Shown one piece after another: positions 9,063 to 18,428 of a stretch of DNA of 41,967 nucleotides. The notes under the pieces were generated by a model. The model saw only the letters and a program-made list of their open reading frames with translations. It searched no databases and was not told the DNA's origin. Every line of letters starts with the position of its first letter. The first letter of the stretch is position 1. The position numbers and the translations under genes are program-made. Source of the DNA: an uncultured Muribaculaceae bacterium (GTDB lineage Bacteria; Bacteroidota; Bacteroidia; Bacteroidales; Muribaculaceae); assembly GCA_947525975.1 (NCBI GenBank), contig CANNVE010000023.1:1-41967 (forward strand). Direction: 5' to 3'.

Positions 9063-9967
9063 TACTTCAAAATGTTAGATATGCATGCAATAAGCGAATC
9101 GCGCCAATAAGGCACCTCGGCATTGAGCCGATCCTTTATTTTCGACTTGTCGAGCACCGAATATGGAGGCCTCTTCACCGGGCTCGGATATTCGCTGCTG
9201 TGGCACGGAAGGATCTCACAATCACGGTGGCCTGAAATTTCGGCTATGGCCTTGGTGAAGTCATACCATGATGTCACGCCCTCGTTGCTGTAATGATACG
9301 TCTCGCGCATCGGCCCGCATCCGCTTTCTTGCCAAGCCTGGATCACCTTCGCTATGGCCTTCGCGAGGTCAAGGGCGTAGGTGGGAGTGCCCACCTGGTC
9401 AAACACCACTTTGAGCATGGGCTTTGTGGCGGTGAGCTGGAGCATGGTCTTCACGAAATTCTTTCCGTATTCGCTGTAGAGCCATGCAGTGCGTATGATG
9501 GCGTAATCGCAGCCTGATGCCTCAATCGCCTTTTCTCCCTCCAATTTTGTGCTTCCGTAGACGCCTGTGGGTATCCCCTTCTGCTCCTCGGCCAAAGGCT
9601 CATTGCAGCCTTCGGCGCCAAAGACATAGTCGGTGCTGATCTGCACAAGCAGGCCTGAAACGCGCTTCATCGCGTCGGCAAGAATGGCGGGTGCTCCGGC
9701 GTTGAGCAGGCGGCAAAGGTCTCGGTCGGTCTCGGCCTTGTCAACGTTGGTGTAAGCGGCGCAGTTGACAATGCAATTGATATTCAGCTCTGCGACAGCT
9801 TTTTCCACCGCTTCGGGGTCTGTGATGTCAAGCATCATAGTTTCAAGCCCCTCCACGCAGGTGACATCAGAGAATGTGAAATTCCATCCCTCGCAATCGC
9901 GGGAAATCTCACGCATCTCCATGCCCAACTGCCCGTTGGCTCCGGTCACAAGTATATTCATCTCCAT
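9062..9967 (-). CDS. rfbD: dTDP-4-dehydrorhamnose reductase
   Basis: This 301-residue NAD(P)H-dependent reductase catalyses the last step of dTDP-L-rhamnose synthesis. The nucleotide-binding loop is GANGQLG (residues 9-15), followed by the family phrases NCAAYTNVDKAE, QISTDYVFGA and the active-site YGSTK. The C-terminal VKRPPYSVLDKSKI is the typical RPxxSxLD substrate-binding segment. The chosen ATG is 9965-9967; a second ATG two codons later (9959-9961) would give MNILVTG and is equally plausible. It is the first gene of a two-gene operon with rfbB, downstream of a strong promoter at 9990-10020. Confidence 0.94.
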   Translation of the reverse strand: MEMNILVTGANGQLGMEMREISRDCEGWNFTFSDVTCVEGLETMMLDITDPEAVEKAVAELNINCIVNCAAYTNVDKAETDRDLCRLLNAGAPAILADAMKRVSGLLVQISTDYVFGAEGCNEPLAEEQKGIPTGVYGSTKLEGEKAIEASGCDYAIIRTAWLYSEYGKNFVKTMLQLTATKPMLKVVFDQVGTPTYALDLAKAIAKVIQAWQESGCGPMRETYHYSNEGVTSWYDFTKAIAEISGHRDCEILPCHSSEYPSPVKRPPYSVLDKSKIKDRLNAEVPYWRDSLIACISNILK

Positions 9968-9989
9968 AGAATATGTCGGTTTTAATATG

Positions 9990-10020
9990 CAAAATTACGG
10001 AATTATTTCCAACCGACAAA
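9990..10020 (-). promoter_or_regulatory. Bacteroidota-type promoter of rfbD-rfbB
   Basis: On the minus strand, TTTG (10020-10017) is followed by exactly 19 nt and then TAATTTTG (9997-9990). This matches the Bacteroides primary sigma consensus (-33 TTTG, -7 TAnnTTTG). The -7 box lies about 23 nt before the rfbD start. Confidence 0.8.
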
Positions 10021-10113
10021 GTATGTGCCACCAAAGTTAGCTAAATAATCGGCCATCGCGCACATCCGCATCCGCCCCCGCTTGCCGGCGACAGCCTGCC
10101 GAGGCGAGGCCAT

Positions 10114-10142
10114 AAAAATCGGAGCCGCTTTTGGCGGCTCCG
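10114..10142 (-). terminator. Intrinsic terminator after rprY
   Basis: A 9-bp perfect GC-rich stem (CGGAGCCGC / GCGGCTCCG, 10120-10128 and 10134-10142) with a 5-nt loop is followed on the minus strand by A then five Ts. It lies 25 nt past the rprY stop codon. Confidence 0.9.
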
Positions 10143-10166
10143 GTCTTATATGTCTGTCGCAGGCGA

Positions 10167-10874
10167 TCACTTGGCCATTTCGAGGTCGGGGGCGATGAGT
10201 TTGTAGCCCTTGCCGTGGATGTTGATGATTTCGATGGTGGGGTCATCCTTCAGGTGCTTGCGCAGCTTGGTGATGTAGACGTCCATCGAGCGGGCGTTGA
10301 AGTAATTATCGTCAATCCAGATAGTCTTCAGGGCGAAGTTGCGCTCGAGAATTTCGTTTACGTGCGCGCAAAGCAGGCTCAGCAGCTCTGACTCCTTTGT
10401 GGTGAGCTTTGTGATCTTGTCGCCCGACATCAGCACTTGCTTCTGGGTATCAAAAGTGAACTTGCCGATACGGTACATCGTGATCTCCTTGCCCTTCTTG
10501 CCCTTCACGCGGCGCAGGATGGCCTCAATGCGGAATACGAGCTCCTCCATGGAGAAGGGCTTGATGATGTAGTCGTCGGCTCCAATCTTGAAGCCCTCGA
10601 GTATATCTTCTTTGAGTGATTTGGCTGTCAGGAAAATGATGGGCACCTCCGGGTTGACGGTGCGGATTTCCTGAGCCAATGTGAATCCGTCCTTTTTAGG
10701 CATCATAACGTCGAGGACGCAGATGTCGTATTTTCCTTTCAAGAAGGCTTTGTATCCGCTCTCGCCATCGGCATAGAGGTCAGCGTGGAACCCCTTGGCC
10801 TGCAGGTACTCGCGAAGGAGCATCCCGAGGTTTTCGTCGTCCTCGCAAAGAAGGATTTGCATTCTGTCTTCCAT
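10167..10874 (-). CDS. rprY: OmpR-family response regulator, RprY-type
   Basis: This 235-residue regulator has an N-terminal receiver domain with the acidic pocket (E11-D12-D13), phosphoacceptor Asp55 (VLDVMMPK), Thr83 and Lys105 (IIKPF). The C-terminal winged-helix DNA-binding domain (about 130-230) contains LTTKESELLSLLCAHVNEIL and the recognition segment ARSMDVYITKLRKHL. It lies 6 nt behind the histidine kinase gene, with which it forms an operon closed by a clear terminator. Sequence and order match the RprX/RprY system first described in Bacteroides fragilis; the regulon here is unknown. Confidence 0.93.
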   Translation of the reverse strand: MEDRMQILLCEDDENLGMLLREYLQAKGFHADLYADGESGYKAFLKGKYDICVLDVMMPKKDGFTLAQEIRTVNPEVPIIFLTAKSLKEDILEGFKIGADDYIIKPFSMEELVFRIEAILRRVKGKKGKEITMYRIGKFTFDTQKQVLMSGDKITKLTTKESELLSLLCAHVNEILERNFALKTIWIDDNYFNARSMDVYITKLRKHLKDDPTIEIINIHGKGYKLIAPDLEMAK

Positions 10875-10880
10875 AATTTC

Positions 10881-12386
10881 TTAATTTTTAGAGAGTGGTA
10901 TGATGATTGTAAATTTTGTTCCTGATCCGTATTCGCTGTCGACGCTGATGGTGCCTCCGAGATCGCGTATCATCTTCTGCACGTAGGCCAGGCCCAGGCC
11001 GAAGCCCTTGACATCGTGGCGATTGCCGGTGTTGACGCGGAAGAATTTCTCGAAGATTCGCTTAAGGTCTTCCCGGCGTATGCCTATGCCGTTGTCGGCC
11101 ACTGTAATTTCAAGCCGGTCTTCGTCGATGTCGCGCGTGCCTACTTTGAGCAGCAAAGGCTCGTCTTCCTTGCGGTATTTCACCGCATTGTCAAGAAGGT
11201 TGAAGATGACATTGGTGAAGTGCATCTCATCAACCTCTATTATTGCGTCCATAGCATCGAGGTTGGCTTCGATCTTTCCACCGTATTTCTCCACCTTGAG
11301 TTTGAAAGTGTTCACGATGTTGAATATCGCCACGTTAGCGTCTACCTCCTCGAGCTTGAGCGAGGCTTTCTGTTTCTCAAACATCGACATCTGCAGCACC
11401 TTCTCCACCTGGAAGCGCAGGCGCTTTGTCTCGTCGTTGATCACGGTGGAGATCTGCTGCAGCATGGTGGGCGATTTGCGCACGCTTTGGTCATTGAGCA
11501 TCTGAGCCGCGAGAGAAATAGACGATATCGGGGTCTTGAACTCGTGGGTCATGTTGTTGATGAAGTCATTTTTCATTTCTGACAGCTTTTTCTGCCTGAA
11601 AGCGAGCACCACCGTCACCACAAATACCACAAGCAGGATGAGCGTGAACGCTATGGTGGGATACATGAATGATATCGACGAGAAGATATAGTCGTTTTTT
11701 GTGGGGAAGTACACTTTGAGAAACACCTGCTTGTCGCGGGGATCCTGCGGGAAGAGCACCTGTATGAACATATTGTCCTTGTCGACAGCCGCAGCCTGGT
11801 ATCCGGCTGACTTATACTGCACAGTGCCCGACCGGTTGACCACCGCGAACTCAAACGGAATCTTCAGCCCCATGGCGTCGAGTTCCTGGCGCAGCATCTT
11901 GCGCACAAGCGCCGAATCGGCGCGCTCCGAAAGAGGCCGACCGCTCGCAGAGCTGATGATGCTCACGATCACCTCATCGATCACGCTCTTCTGCCTTTGA
12001 TATCGGTCGCGTATTTCTTCTCGGGCAGTGCTGTATCGGTCATTTTGCTGGCCATGGGGGGCTTTGCCCGAAGATGCGGCTCCGTCGATGGTGATGTTGC
12101 CCTCGATGCCCAGCGGCGTGGTGAATGAATATTTTATGCCGCCTATGCTGGTGCTTCCAAGGTAGGACGACGATGCGACATTCCCCGAATTTTCGTCGAT
12201 GAAATGACGTGTCTCGCGCTGCGTAAGCTTCTGCGACACAGAGTAAAGACTCTGTTTGACAGCCTCGGTGAACTGCTCATAGCGCATCTTGCTCATGCCA
12301 CGCAGATAAAACACCTGCATAGACAAAAGCCCCATGAACGCCACGGCCATCAAAACAGTTAATATCCAAATAGTTGATTTCTTCAT
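10881..12386 (-). CDS. rprX: Membrane sensor histidine kinase, RprX-type
   Basis: This 501-residue kinase has an N-terminal membrane segment (about 7-28), a roughly 210-residue periplasmic sensor region and a second membrane segment (about 243-264). The dimerisation/phosphoacceptor domain has His281 in NNMTHEFKTPISSI. The HATPase domain has an N box (FNLLDNAVKYR), G1 (ADNGIGI), F box (FEKFFRVN) and G2 (GFGLGLAYV). There is no obvious HAMP or PAS domain. The start MKKSTIWILTVLM resembles known Bacteroidota RprX proteins. It is followed at 6 nt by its cognate regulator. Confidence 0.92.
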   Translation of the reverse strand: MKKSTIWILTVLMAVAFMGLLSMQVFYLRGMSKMRYEQFTEAVKQSLYSVSQKLTQRETRHFIDENSGNVASSSYLGSTSIGGIKYSFTTPLGIEGNITIDGAASSGKAPHGQQNDRYSTAREEIRDRYQRQKSVIDEVIVSIISSASGRPLSERADSALVRKMLRQELDAMGLKIPFEFAVVNRSGTVQYKSAGYQAAAVDKDNMFIQVLFPQDPRDKQVFLKVYFPTKNDYIFSSISFMYPTIAFTLILLVVFVVTVVLAFRQKKLSEMKNDFINNMTHEFKTPISSISLAAQMLNDQSVRKSPTMLQQISTVINDETKRLRFQVEKVLQMSMFEKQKASLKLEEVDANVAIFNIVNTFKLKVEKYGGKIEANLDAMDAIIEVDEMHFTNVIFNLLDNAVKYRKEDEPLLLKVGTRDIDEDRLEITVADNGIGIRREDLKRIFEKFFRVNTGNRHDVKGFGLGLAYVQKMIRDLGGTISVDSEYGSGTKFTIIIPLSKN

Positions 12387-12764
12387 TCCTTATTAATTGA
12401 CAGGCTCGGATAAAACCCTTTCTTTGTTAACAATTATCCGGTGTTAAAGTTTAAAAAAATTATGACTATATGTGAATTTCTGCTGAAAAATATGAAACAA
12501 ATAATTTAACATTAACAAACATGTGCAAATTTAGCATTTAAATTTAACACTCACAAATTTTCCACCACAATAATGCGTGGAATATGTAGACTTTATTGAT
12601 TTTATGTTTTTTTTAGCCATTTTTTAAGGCAAAAGCAATCGATAAACCGACTATTTTGTCTAACTTTGTATGATTTAAAACAAACTTTAGTCAAATCTCT
12701 GACGTTTCGATAGATATATCAAAAACATTTTATACACAAAAGACATAATTTGACCTTAAGGCGT
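12387..12764. other. AT-rich divergent intergenic region
   Basis: This 378-nt spacer separates divergent rprX and the MFS gene. It is much richer in A/T than the flanking genes. The only site I can support is a -7-like box at 12661. I see no coding frame, tRNA or clear hairpin. The rprX promoter must lie at its left end but gives no clean consensus match. Confidence 0.6.
12661..12668 (+). promoter_or_regulatory. Putative -7 element of the MFS-sdaA-trk run
   Basis: TAACTTTG matches TAnnTTTG. It lies about 97 nt before the ATG of the MFS gene, implying a leader of roughly 90 nt. No good -33 box is present at the usual spacing. Confidence 0.45.
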
Positions 12765-14561
12765 ATGAAAAACAAGAGTGATCTCGGGTTCTGGAAATTG
12801 TGGAACCTCAGCTTCGGATTTTTCGGCGTGCAGATCGCCTACGCTCTGCAGAGCGCTCAAGTGAGCCGCATCTTCTCCACAATCGGAGCCGACCCTCATG
12901 ATCTCAGCTATTTCTGGATATTGCCGCCTCTCATGGGCATGATAGTGCAGCCAATAGTGGGCGCTTGCAGCGACAACACATGGACTCGCCTCGGTCGCCG
13001 CCTCCCCTACCTTCTGGTCGGAGCTCTCGTGGCTGTGATCGTGATGTGCTTCTTGCCCAACGCCGGCTCTCTCGGCCTCAGCATCTCGGCCGCAATCATC
13101 TTCGGCCTTGTCATGCTCATGCTTCTCGACACCTCGATCAACATGGCCATGCAGCCTTTCAAGATGCTTGTGGGCGACTTCGTCAACGAAAAGCAGAAGG
13201 GCCTTGCCTACTCCATACAGAGCTTCATCTGCAACGCCGGATCTGTCGTCGGATACGCCGCGCCGTTTGTGCTGGCATGGTTCGTCAGCAACACCGCGCC
13301 CGAAGGCCAGGTGCCTCCCACTGTGACATGGTCATTCTATCTCGGAGCCGCCGTGATGATGCTTTGCGTGATCTACACCTTCGCCAAGGTCAAGGAGATG
13401 CCTCCTCACGAATATGCCGAATACCACGGCATAGCCCGCAAGGAAAGCGTGGAAAAAGAAGTGAAGGAGGGCGTGCTCACGATCCTGCGCAAGGCCCCGA
13501 AAGTGTTCTGGACCGTGGGACTGGTGCAATTCTTCTGCTGGGCGGCCTTCCTCTACCTCTGGACCTACAGCACCGACGCCATCGCCGGCAGCGTCTTCGG
13601 AGCACCCACAATAGAGAAAGTCAACGGCGTGTCGATCAATGGACAAACATTCACAGACAAATACCTCTTTGACGGCCAGACACCGCTGATCGCCGACGGC
13701 ACGGTCGTGTCTAATCACATATCAGTCGACGGCGACGTGATCAGCTCCGAAAGCGTAGTGGCCGACGGAGACACCATCTATGCCGACGGCGCCCTCGTAT
13801 ACAGATACGGCATGCCCGCCGTCAAAAACGGAGTGATCGCCACCGCCGGGCAGACAATATTGATAAACGGCGACAAAGTGCGGGTCGACAGGGAAGCGTC
13901 GGTGGTGCCCAACTATTCGCTTGTGGCCGGAGGCACCGAGCTCACGCTCGCCCACATAGCAGCCCGCCAGGACGGCAAATGGGTGCTTGAGCAGACCACC
14001 ACCCTCCCGGCCATCAACGCTCCGGAAGAGATCACCCTGGCCACATCCACAGCCCTCAACACGGCATCGCCTCAATATCAGGCCGCCGGAAACTGGAATG
14101 GCATCATCTTCGCCATCCAGGCCATAGCCGCTGTGATATGGGCCCTTGTGCTGGCCCAATTCCGCAACCGCAAGGTGGGATACAGCCTCAGCCTCCTGCT
14201 CGGCGCCGCCGGCTTCATCTCAGTGTATTTCGTGACCAACCAATACGCCCTTTTCGCAAGCTACGCCCTGATAGGCTGCGCCTGGGCCGCAATGCTGGCC
14301 ATGCCGTTCACCATCCTCACCAACGCCCTCTCGGGCAACCACATCGGCACATACCTCGGCCTATTCAACTGCACCATCTGCCTGCCGCAGATAATCGCCG
14401 CGCTTTGCGGCGGAGCTATCCTCTCGATATTCCCCCTCGGCTCCAACGGAGTGACCAGCACAGTGTGGATGCTCGTCGTCTCGGGCATTCTCCTGGTGAT
14501 CGGCGCATGCGCCGTCTGGAACATCAAAGAGACCTACGGCAGCCAGTCGGCCACTGAATGA
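12765..14561 (+). CDS. SLC45-like MFS (sugar) transporter with large inserted loop domain
   Basis: This 598-residue membrane protein of the major facilitator superfamily resembles the SLC45/GPH-type sugar transporters (opening KLWNLSFGFFGVQIAYALQS; cytoplasmic signature DNTWTRLGRRLPYLL; FKMLVGDFVNEKQKGLAYS). The start is placed at the ATG at 12765; a TTG at 12750 would add five unlikely residues. Unusually, about 160 residues (281-443) sit between the segments ending FLYLWTYSTDAIAG and starting GIIFAIQAIAAVIW. This stretch is hydrophilic, rich in short NG/DG turns and looks beta-structured. Family members usually have a short loop here (from memory). The substrate is not determinable. It probably leads the operon with L-serine dehydratase, which begins 34 nt later. 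Confidence 0.88.
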   Translation: MKNKSDLGFWKLWNLSFGFFGVQIAYALQSAQVSRIFSTIGADPHDLSYFWILPPLMGMIVQPIVGACSDNTWTRLGRRLPYLLVGALVAVIVMCFLPNAGSLGLSISAAIIFGLVMLMLLDTSINMAMQPFKMLVGDFVNEKQKGLAYSIQSFICNAGSVVGYAAPFVLAWFVSNTAPEGQVPPTVTWSFYLGAAVMMLCVIYTFAKVKEMPPHEYAEYHGIARKESVEKEVKEGVLTILRKAPKVFWTVGLVQFFCWAAFLYLWTYSTDAIAGSVFGAPTIEKVNGVSINGQTFTDKYLFDGQTPLIADGTVVSNHISVDGDVISSESVVADGDTIYADGALVYRYGMPAVKNGVIATAGQTILINGDKVRVDREASVVPNYSLVAGGTELTLAHIAARQDGKWVLEQTTTLPAINAPEEITLATSTALNTASPQYQAAGNWNGIIFAIQAIAAVIWALVLAQFRNRKVGYSLSLLLGAAGFISVYFVTNQYALFASYALIGCAWAAMLAMPFTILTNALSGNHIGTYLGLFNCTICLPQIIAALCGGAILSIFPLGSNGVTSTVWMLVVSGILLVIGACAVWNIKETYGSQSATE

Positions 14562-14595
14562 ACAACAGTCCATTAACCGTCAATCTTCATAAGTT

Positions 14596-15792
14596 TTGGA
14601 ATCAATCAAGCAACTATACAAAATCGGCCTCGGCCCCTCCAGCTCCCACACTATGGGCCCGAGGAAAGCCGCCGAGAAGTTTCTGGAGAAGAATCCCTCG
14701 CCGCAAGCCTTCCGCGTGACCCTCTACGGATCGCTGGCCGCCACAGGCAAGGGCCACCTCACTGACAAGGCCATACTCGATGTGCTCGAGAAGAAGGCTC
14801 CCACCGAGATAGTGTGGCAGCCCGACATCGTGCTCCCCTTCCACACCAACGGCATGAAATTCGAGGCTCTCGACAGCGAAGGGAAAACAACTGACTCATA
14901 CGTGGCCTACAGCGTGGGCGGCGGCGACATCGTGGAGGAAGGCCAAAGCCGCTCACATGGAGAGACAATCTATCGCATGACCACCATACGCGAGATATTG
15001 CGCTGGTGCACCGAGACCGGAAACAGCTTCTGGGAATATGTAGACATGAGCGAAGGCTCGGGCATATGGGACTATCTCAAGCGCGTATGGGAAGTGATGA
15101 AGGCTGCCGTAGAGCGCGGCATCGAGGCCGAGGGCCTGCTGCCCGGCGGCCTCGGAGTGCGCAGAAAGGCATACAGCTACCACATGCACGCGAAGGGATA
15201 CAACGGCTCGCTGCAGAGCCGAGGCCTTGTCTACGCCTACGCCCTCGCCGTAAGCGAAGAGAACGCCGGCGGCGGCGAGATCGTCACCGCCCCCACCTGC
15301 GGATCATGCGGCGTGCTCCCCGCAGTGCTGTATCATCTTTATAAGTCAAAGGGATTCTCCGAAGACCGGGTGCTTCGCGCCTTGGCCACAGCCGGTCTGT
15401 TTGGAAACGTGGTGAAGTTCAACGCTTCTGTCTCCGGCGCCGAAGTTGGCTGCCAGGGAGAGGTGGGAGTGGCTTGCGCCATGGCGGCGGCGGCGGCCTC
15501 GCAGATGTTCGGAGGCACCACAGCCCAGATAGAATATTCGGCCGAAATGGGCCTTGAGCATCACCTCGGCCTCACGTGCGACCCCGTATGCGGACTCGTG
15601 CAGATACCCTGCATCGAGCGCAACGCCTACGCCGCGGCCCGAGCTCTCGACGCCAACCTTTACGCCGCTTTCAGCGACGGACGCCACGCCGTGGATTTCG
15701 ACCGTGTGGTGCAGGTGATGAAGCAGACCGGACATGACATCCCCTCGCTCTACAAAGAAACATCGCGAGGCGGCCTCGCCGTGATCAAATAA
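14596..15792 (+). CDS. sdaA: L-serine ammonia-lyase (iron-sulfur L-serine dehydratase), single chain
   Basis: This 398-residue enzyme deaminates L-serine to pyruvate and ammonia using a [4Fe-4S] cluster. The N-terminal beta-domain signature IGLGPSSSHTMGPRKAAE is present. The alpha domain supplies the cluster cysteines in APTCGSCGVLPAV and LTCDPVCGLVQIPC, with the family loop NASVSGAEVGCQGEVG. Both domains are on one chain. The start is TTG at 14596-14598: no in-frame ATG gives a complete N-terminus, and the following residues (ESIKQLYKIGLGPSSSH) match the family start. It lies 34 nt after the MFS gene and 36 nt before the DUF4923 gene. Confidence 0.93.
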   Translation: MESIKQLYKIGLGPSSSHTMGPRKAAEKFLEKNPSPQAFRVTLYGSLAATGKGHLTDKAILDVLEKKAPTEIVWQPDIVLPFHTNGMKFEALDSEGKTTDSYVAYSVGGGDIVEEGQSRSHGETIYRMTTIREILRWCTETGNSFWEYVDMSEGSGIWDYLKRVWEVMKAAVERGIEAEGLLPGGLGVRRKAYSYHMHAKGYNGSLQSRGLVYAYALAVSEENAGGGEIVTAPTCGSCGVLPAVLYHLYKSKGFSEDRVLRALATAGLFGNVVKFNASVSGAEVGCQGEVGVACAMAAAAASQMFGGTTAQIEYSAEMGLEHHLGLTCDPVCGLVQIPCIERNAYAAARALDANLYAAFSDGRHAVDFDRVVQVMKQTGHDIPSLYKETSRGGLAVIK

Positions 15793-15828
15793 GATTTCTT
15801 TAACACAGCAAATTATACAGCAATCAAC

Positions 15829-16551
15829 ATGAAGAAGAAAATTCTCACCATCATCTCCATACTCGCCATCCTCTGCTCGGCTCCCGCCCACGCCTTCGAC
15901 TTTACGAAAGTATTCGGAGGAAAATCATCATCAGGCAGCGGCAGCGACGGAGGCGGACTCGGTGCCCTCCTCAACGGCCTTGCCGGCGAGCTGCTCAGCA
16001 CCAGCGACTTCGAACTTCAGGACATAGTAGGCGCATGGAAATACGCGGCTCCGGCAGTCAGCCTCGAAGGCTCCAACGCGCTCCAGAATCTGGGCGGCGC
16101 CGCAGCCACCTCGGTGATCGAAAACAAGCTGCAGCCCTATTACGAAAAAGCAAAGCTCACCAACCTGCAGATCACCATCAACGAAGACAGCACATTCGTG
16201 ATGAACACAGGCCTCTACAATGCGAAGGGCACCCTGTCATACAATCCCGAGGAAGGGCTGACATTCAACTTCAAGGCTTTCATGAAGATCAACGTAGGGA
16301 AAGTGAAGGCCCAGGTAAGCAAACTCGGCAACAATGAGCTGTCGCTGACATTTGATGTCTCAAAACTGCAGAATGTAGTATCTAAGGTGGCTGAGATAGC
16401 CAACAATGATTCGTTCAAGCAGCTGTCAGGCCTGCTGTCTTCATACGAGGGCGTCTACGCCGGCTTCCGCCTCAAGCGCGTCTCGGCCGATGAGCCTCAA
16501 TCTGACCAGGCAGCCCCACAGTCAGAAATCCCCGACGCTGACACGAATTGA
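15829..16551 (+). CDS. DUF4923 family exported lipocalin-like protein
   Basis: This 240-residue protein has a signal peptide (MKKKILTIISILAILCSAPAHA) and then a low-complexity Ser/Gly linker (about 33-50). The body matches the Bacteroidota DUF4923 pattern: a VGAWKYAAPAVSLEG opening, a conserved helix with ENKLQPYYEKA, alternating beta strands (TFVMNTGLYNAKGTLSYN) and a C-terminal YAGFRLKR strand. The function is unknown; the fold is thought to be lipocalin-like. The last codons overlap the TTG start of trkH by 4 nt, so the two are translationally coupled. Confidence 0.8.
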   Translation: MKKKILTIISILAILCSAPAHAFDFTKVFGGKSSSGSGSDGGGLGALLNGLAGELLSTSDFELQDIVGAWKYAAPAVSLEGSNALQNLGGAAATSVIENKLQPYYEKAKLTNLQITINEDSTFVMNTGLYNAKGTLSYNPEEGLTFNFKAFMKINVGKVKAQVSKLGNNELSLTFDVSKLQNVVSKVAEIANNDSFKQLSGLLSSYEGVYAGFRLKRVSADEPQSDQAAPQSEIPDADTN

Positions 16552-18410
16552 ACTTACGCGCGCACATATCGCGCGTGCGTAATTTAATAAAGAGGTGGAA
16601 ATACAACTACGCCCTCTTTCTATCCACTTTCCGCCGCACGCTTGAGGCCATCTCCGAATGCACAGAGGTGGCCTCCGGCCTTGCGTCCGTGGCTTGCCTT
16701 GTGGCCATGGTGGTCTACTCGGGATACAACCTGACAGCGTCAGACATCAGCATCATAAACGTGACGCTGCGCATCTCCCAGCTCACATTCGGCATTTCGG
16801 CGCTCTTCGACATAATCCTGCACCTGAGGTCGGTGAAAAAGCAGACCAGAATAATCAAATGGGTGCTCTATGCGGCCATCGGCCTGACGTTTCCCGCCTG
16901 GATATATCCCCACCCCGAGCATCCCTGGCTGCCTTGGCTGTCTGATTTCCTTTACAGCCGCGGCTTCCTTTTCGCCACGCTGACCACATACTCTGTGGTG
17001 TCGCTCAGCTACGTGCTGAGCCGCATACCCGGGCGGCGCACCAATCCGTCACTGATCATGGCGGGCAGCTTCCTATGCTTCATCATCGTCGGGTCGTTCA
17101 TTTTGACCTTGCCCAGATGCACATACCACGGCATATCGTACTTCGACTCTCTGTTTGTGTCGGCGAGCGCTGTCTGCATCACGGGCCTGAGCCCTGTCGA
17201 CATAGCCACCACCTTCACACCCCGAGGCATAATGGTGCTGTCGGTGCTCGTGCAGCTCGGCAGCCTTGGCATCCTCACCTTCACCAGCTTTTTCGCGCTC
17301 TTCTTCACCGGCAGCAACTCGGTCTACAACCAGATACTGCTGCGCGACGTCGTCTACTCAAAAAGCATGAATGCCCTTGTGCCCACGCTGATGTATGTGC
17401 TTGGATTCACCCTGTCAATCGAGCTTATTGGCGCCATAGCCGTGTATGCCGCCATCCCTGAGGAGCTGGTGATGGATGTCAGGGAGAAGATTTTGTTCTC
17501 GGCTTTCCACTCCATGTCGTCGTTCTGCAACGCCGGCTTCTCATGCCTGCCGCAAGGGATGGGCAATCCGGCCCTCATGGCTTCGGGCCAGAATATGTAC
17601 ATAGTCACGTCAGTGCTGATTTTCGCCGGAGCCATCGGCTTTCCCATTCTTGTGAATATCAAAGAGGGCATAGCCTACCATTGCCGCAAATCGCTGCATC
17701 GCCTGCTCGGCAGGAAGACCATAGCAAAGCGCACCAACATATACGACATCAACACCCGCATTGTGTTCACGACCACAATGATCGTGCTTGTGGCCGGAGC
17801 CGCATCGTTCTTCTGGCTTGAATACGACAATACGCTTGCCGGCATGAGCCTCGGCGACAAGGCTGTGCAGTCAGTGTTCAATGCCCTCACACCTCGCAGC
17901 GCCGGATTCTCATCGGTCGATCCGGCCAATTTCCTTGACGTCACCCTGCTCCTGGTGATGGCGCAGATGATCATCGGGGGCTCATCGCAGTCGATGGCCG
18001 GCGGCATAAAGGTCAACACCCTCGGCACAGTGTTCCTGAGCCTGAGGTCGGTGGTAAGAGGCAACGAAGACACCGTAGCATTCAACCGCGTTATCAACCG
18101 AGCCTCTGTGCGCCGAGCCTATGCCGTGATAGTGCTTGCCGGAGGCACCCTTATGCTCTATACCGTGGCCCTGCTGCTGCTGGAGCCGGACCTCCCGGTC
18201 AAGGCCTTGGTGTTTGAGTCGGTATCGGCTGTATTCACCGTAGGCTCATCCCTTGGCATCACCCCCGAGCTTGGCGACGCTTCAAAGGCGCTTTTGAGCA
18301 CTGCCATGTTTCTCGGCAGGGTTGGCCTCATCTCGATCATGTGCGGCCTCATGGCGCGGCACCGCGACATTAGTCCCCACCTGCCCCAAGACAATGTAAT
18401 CATAAACTAA
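16548..18410 (+). CDS. trkH: TrkH/KtrB family potassium uptake membrane subunit with N-terminal extension
   Basis: This 620-residue K+ transporter pore subunit carries four P-loop repeats, visible as SASAVCITGLSPVD, SMSSFCNAGFSCLP, NALTPRSAGFSSVD and SVSAVFTVGSSLGIT, each with the selectivity-filter glycine. An N-terminal region (residues about 40-165) adds roughly four predicted membrane segments before the canonical core. The start is read as TTG at 16548, overlapping the DUF4923 stop (TTGA); a GTG at 16575 is an alternative. trkA follows after 18 nt and supplies the regulatory RCK subunit. Confidence 0.92.
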   Translation: MNLRAHISRVRNLIKRWKYNYALFLSTFRRTLEAISECTEVASGLASVACLVAMVVYSGYNLTASDISIINVTLRISQLTFGISALFDIILHLRSVKKQTRIIKWVLYAAIGLTFPAWIYPHPEHPWLPWLSDFLYSRGFLFATLTTYSVVSLSYVLSRIPGRRTNPSLIMAGSFLCFIIVGSFILTLPRCTYHGISYFDSLFVSASAVCITGLSPVDIATTFTPRGIMVLSVLVQLGSLGILTFTSFFALFFTGSNSVYNQILLRDVVYSKSMNALVPTLMYVLGFTLSIELIGAIAVYAAIPEELVMDVREKILFSAFHSMSSFCNAGFSCLPQGMGNPALMASGQNMYIVTSVLIFAGAIGFPILVNIKEGIAYHCRKSLHRLLGRKTIAKRTNIYDINTRIVFTTTMIVLVAGAASFFWLEYDNTLAGMSLGDKAVQSVFNALTPRSAGFSSVDPANFLDVTLLLVMAQMIIGGSSQSMAGGIKVNTLGTVFLSLRSVVRGNEDTVAFNRVINRASVRRAYAVIVLAGGTLMLYTVALLLLEPDLPVKALVFESVSAVFTVGSSLGITPELGDASKALLSTAMFLGRVGLISIMCGLMARHRDISPHLPQDNVIIN

Positions 18411-18428
18411 AAAGCAAAAACAAACATC

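Noticed and set aside
12750-12764. TTG at 12750 as the start of the MFS gene
   Set aside because: The ATG at 12765 begins the conserved N-terminus and needs no unusual start codon.
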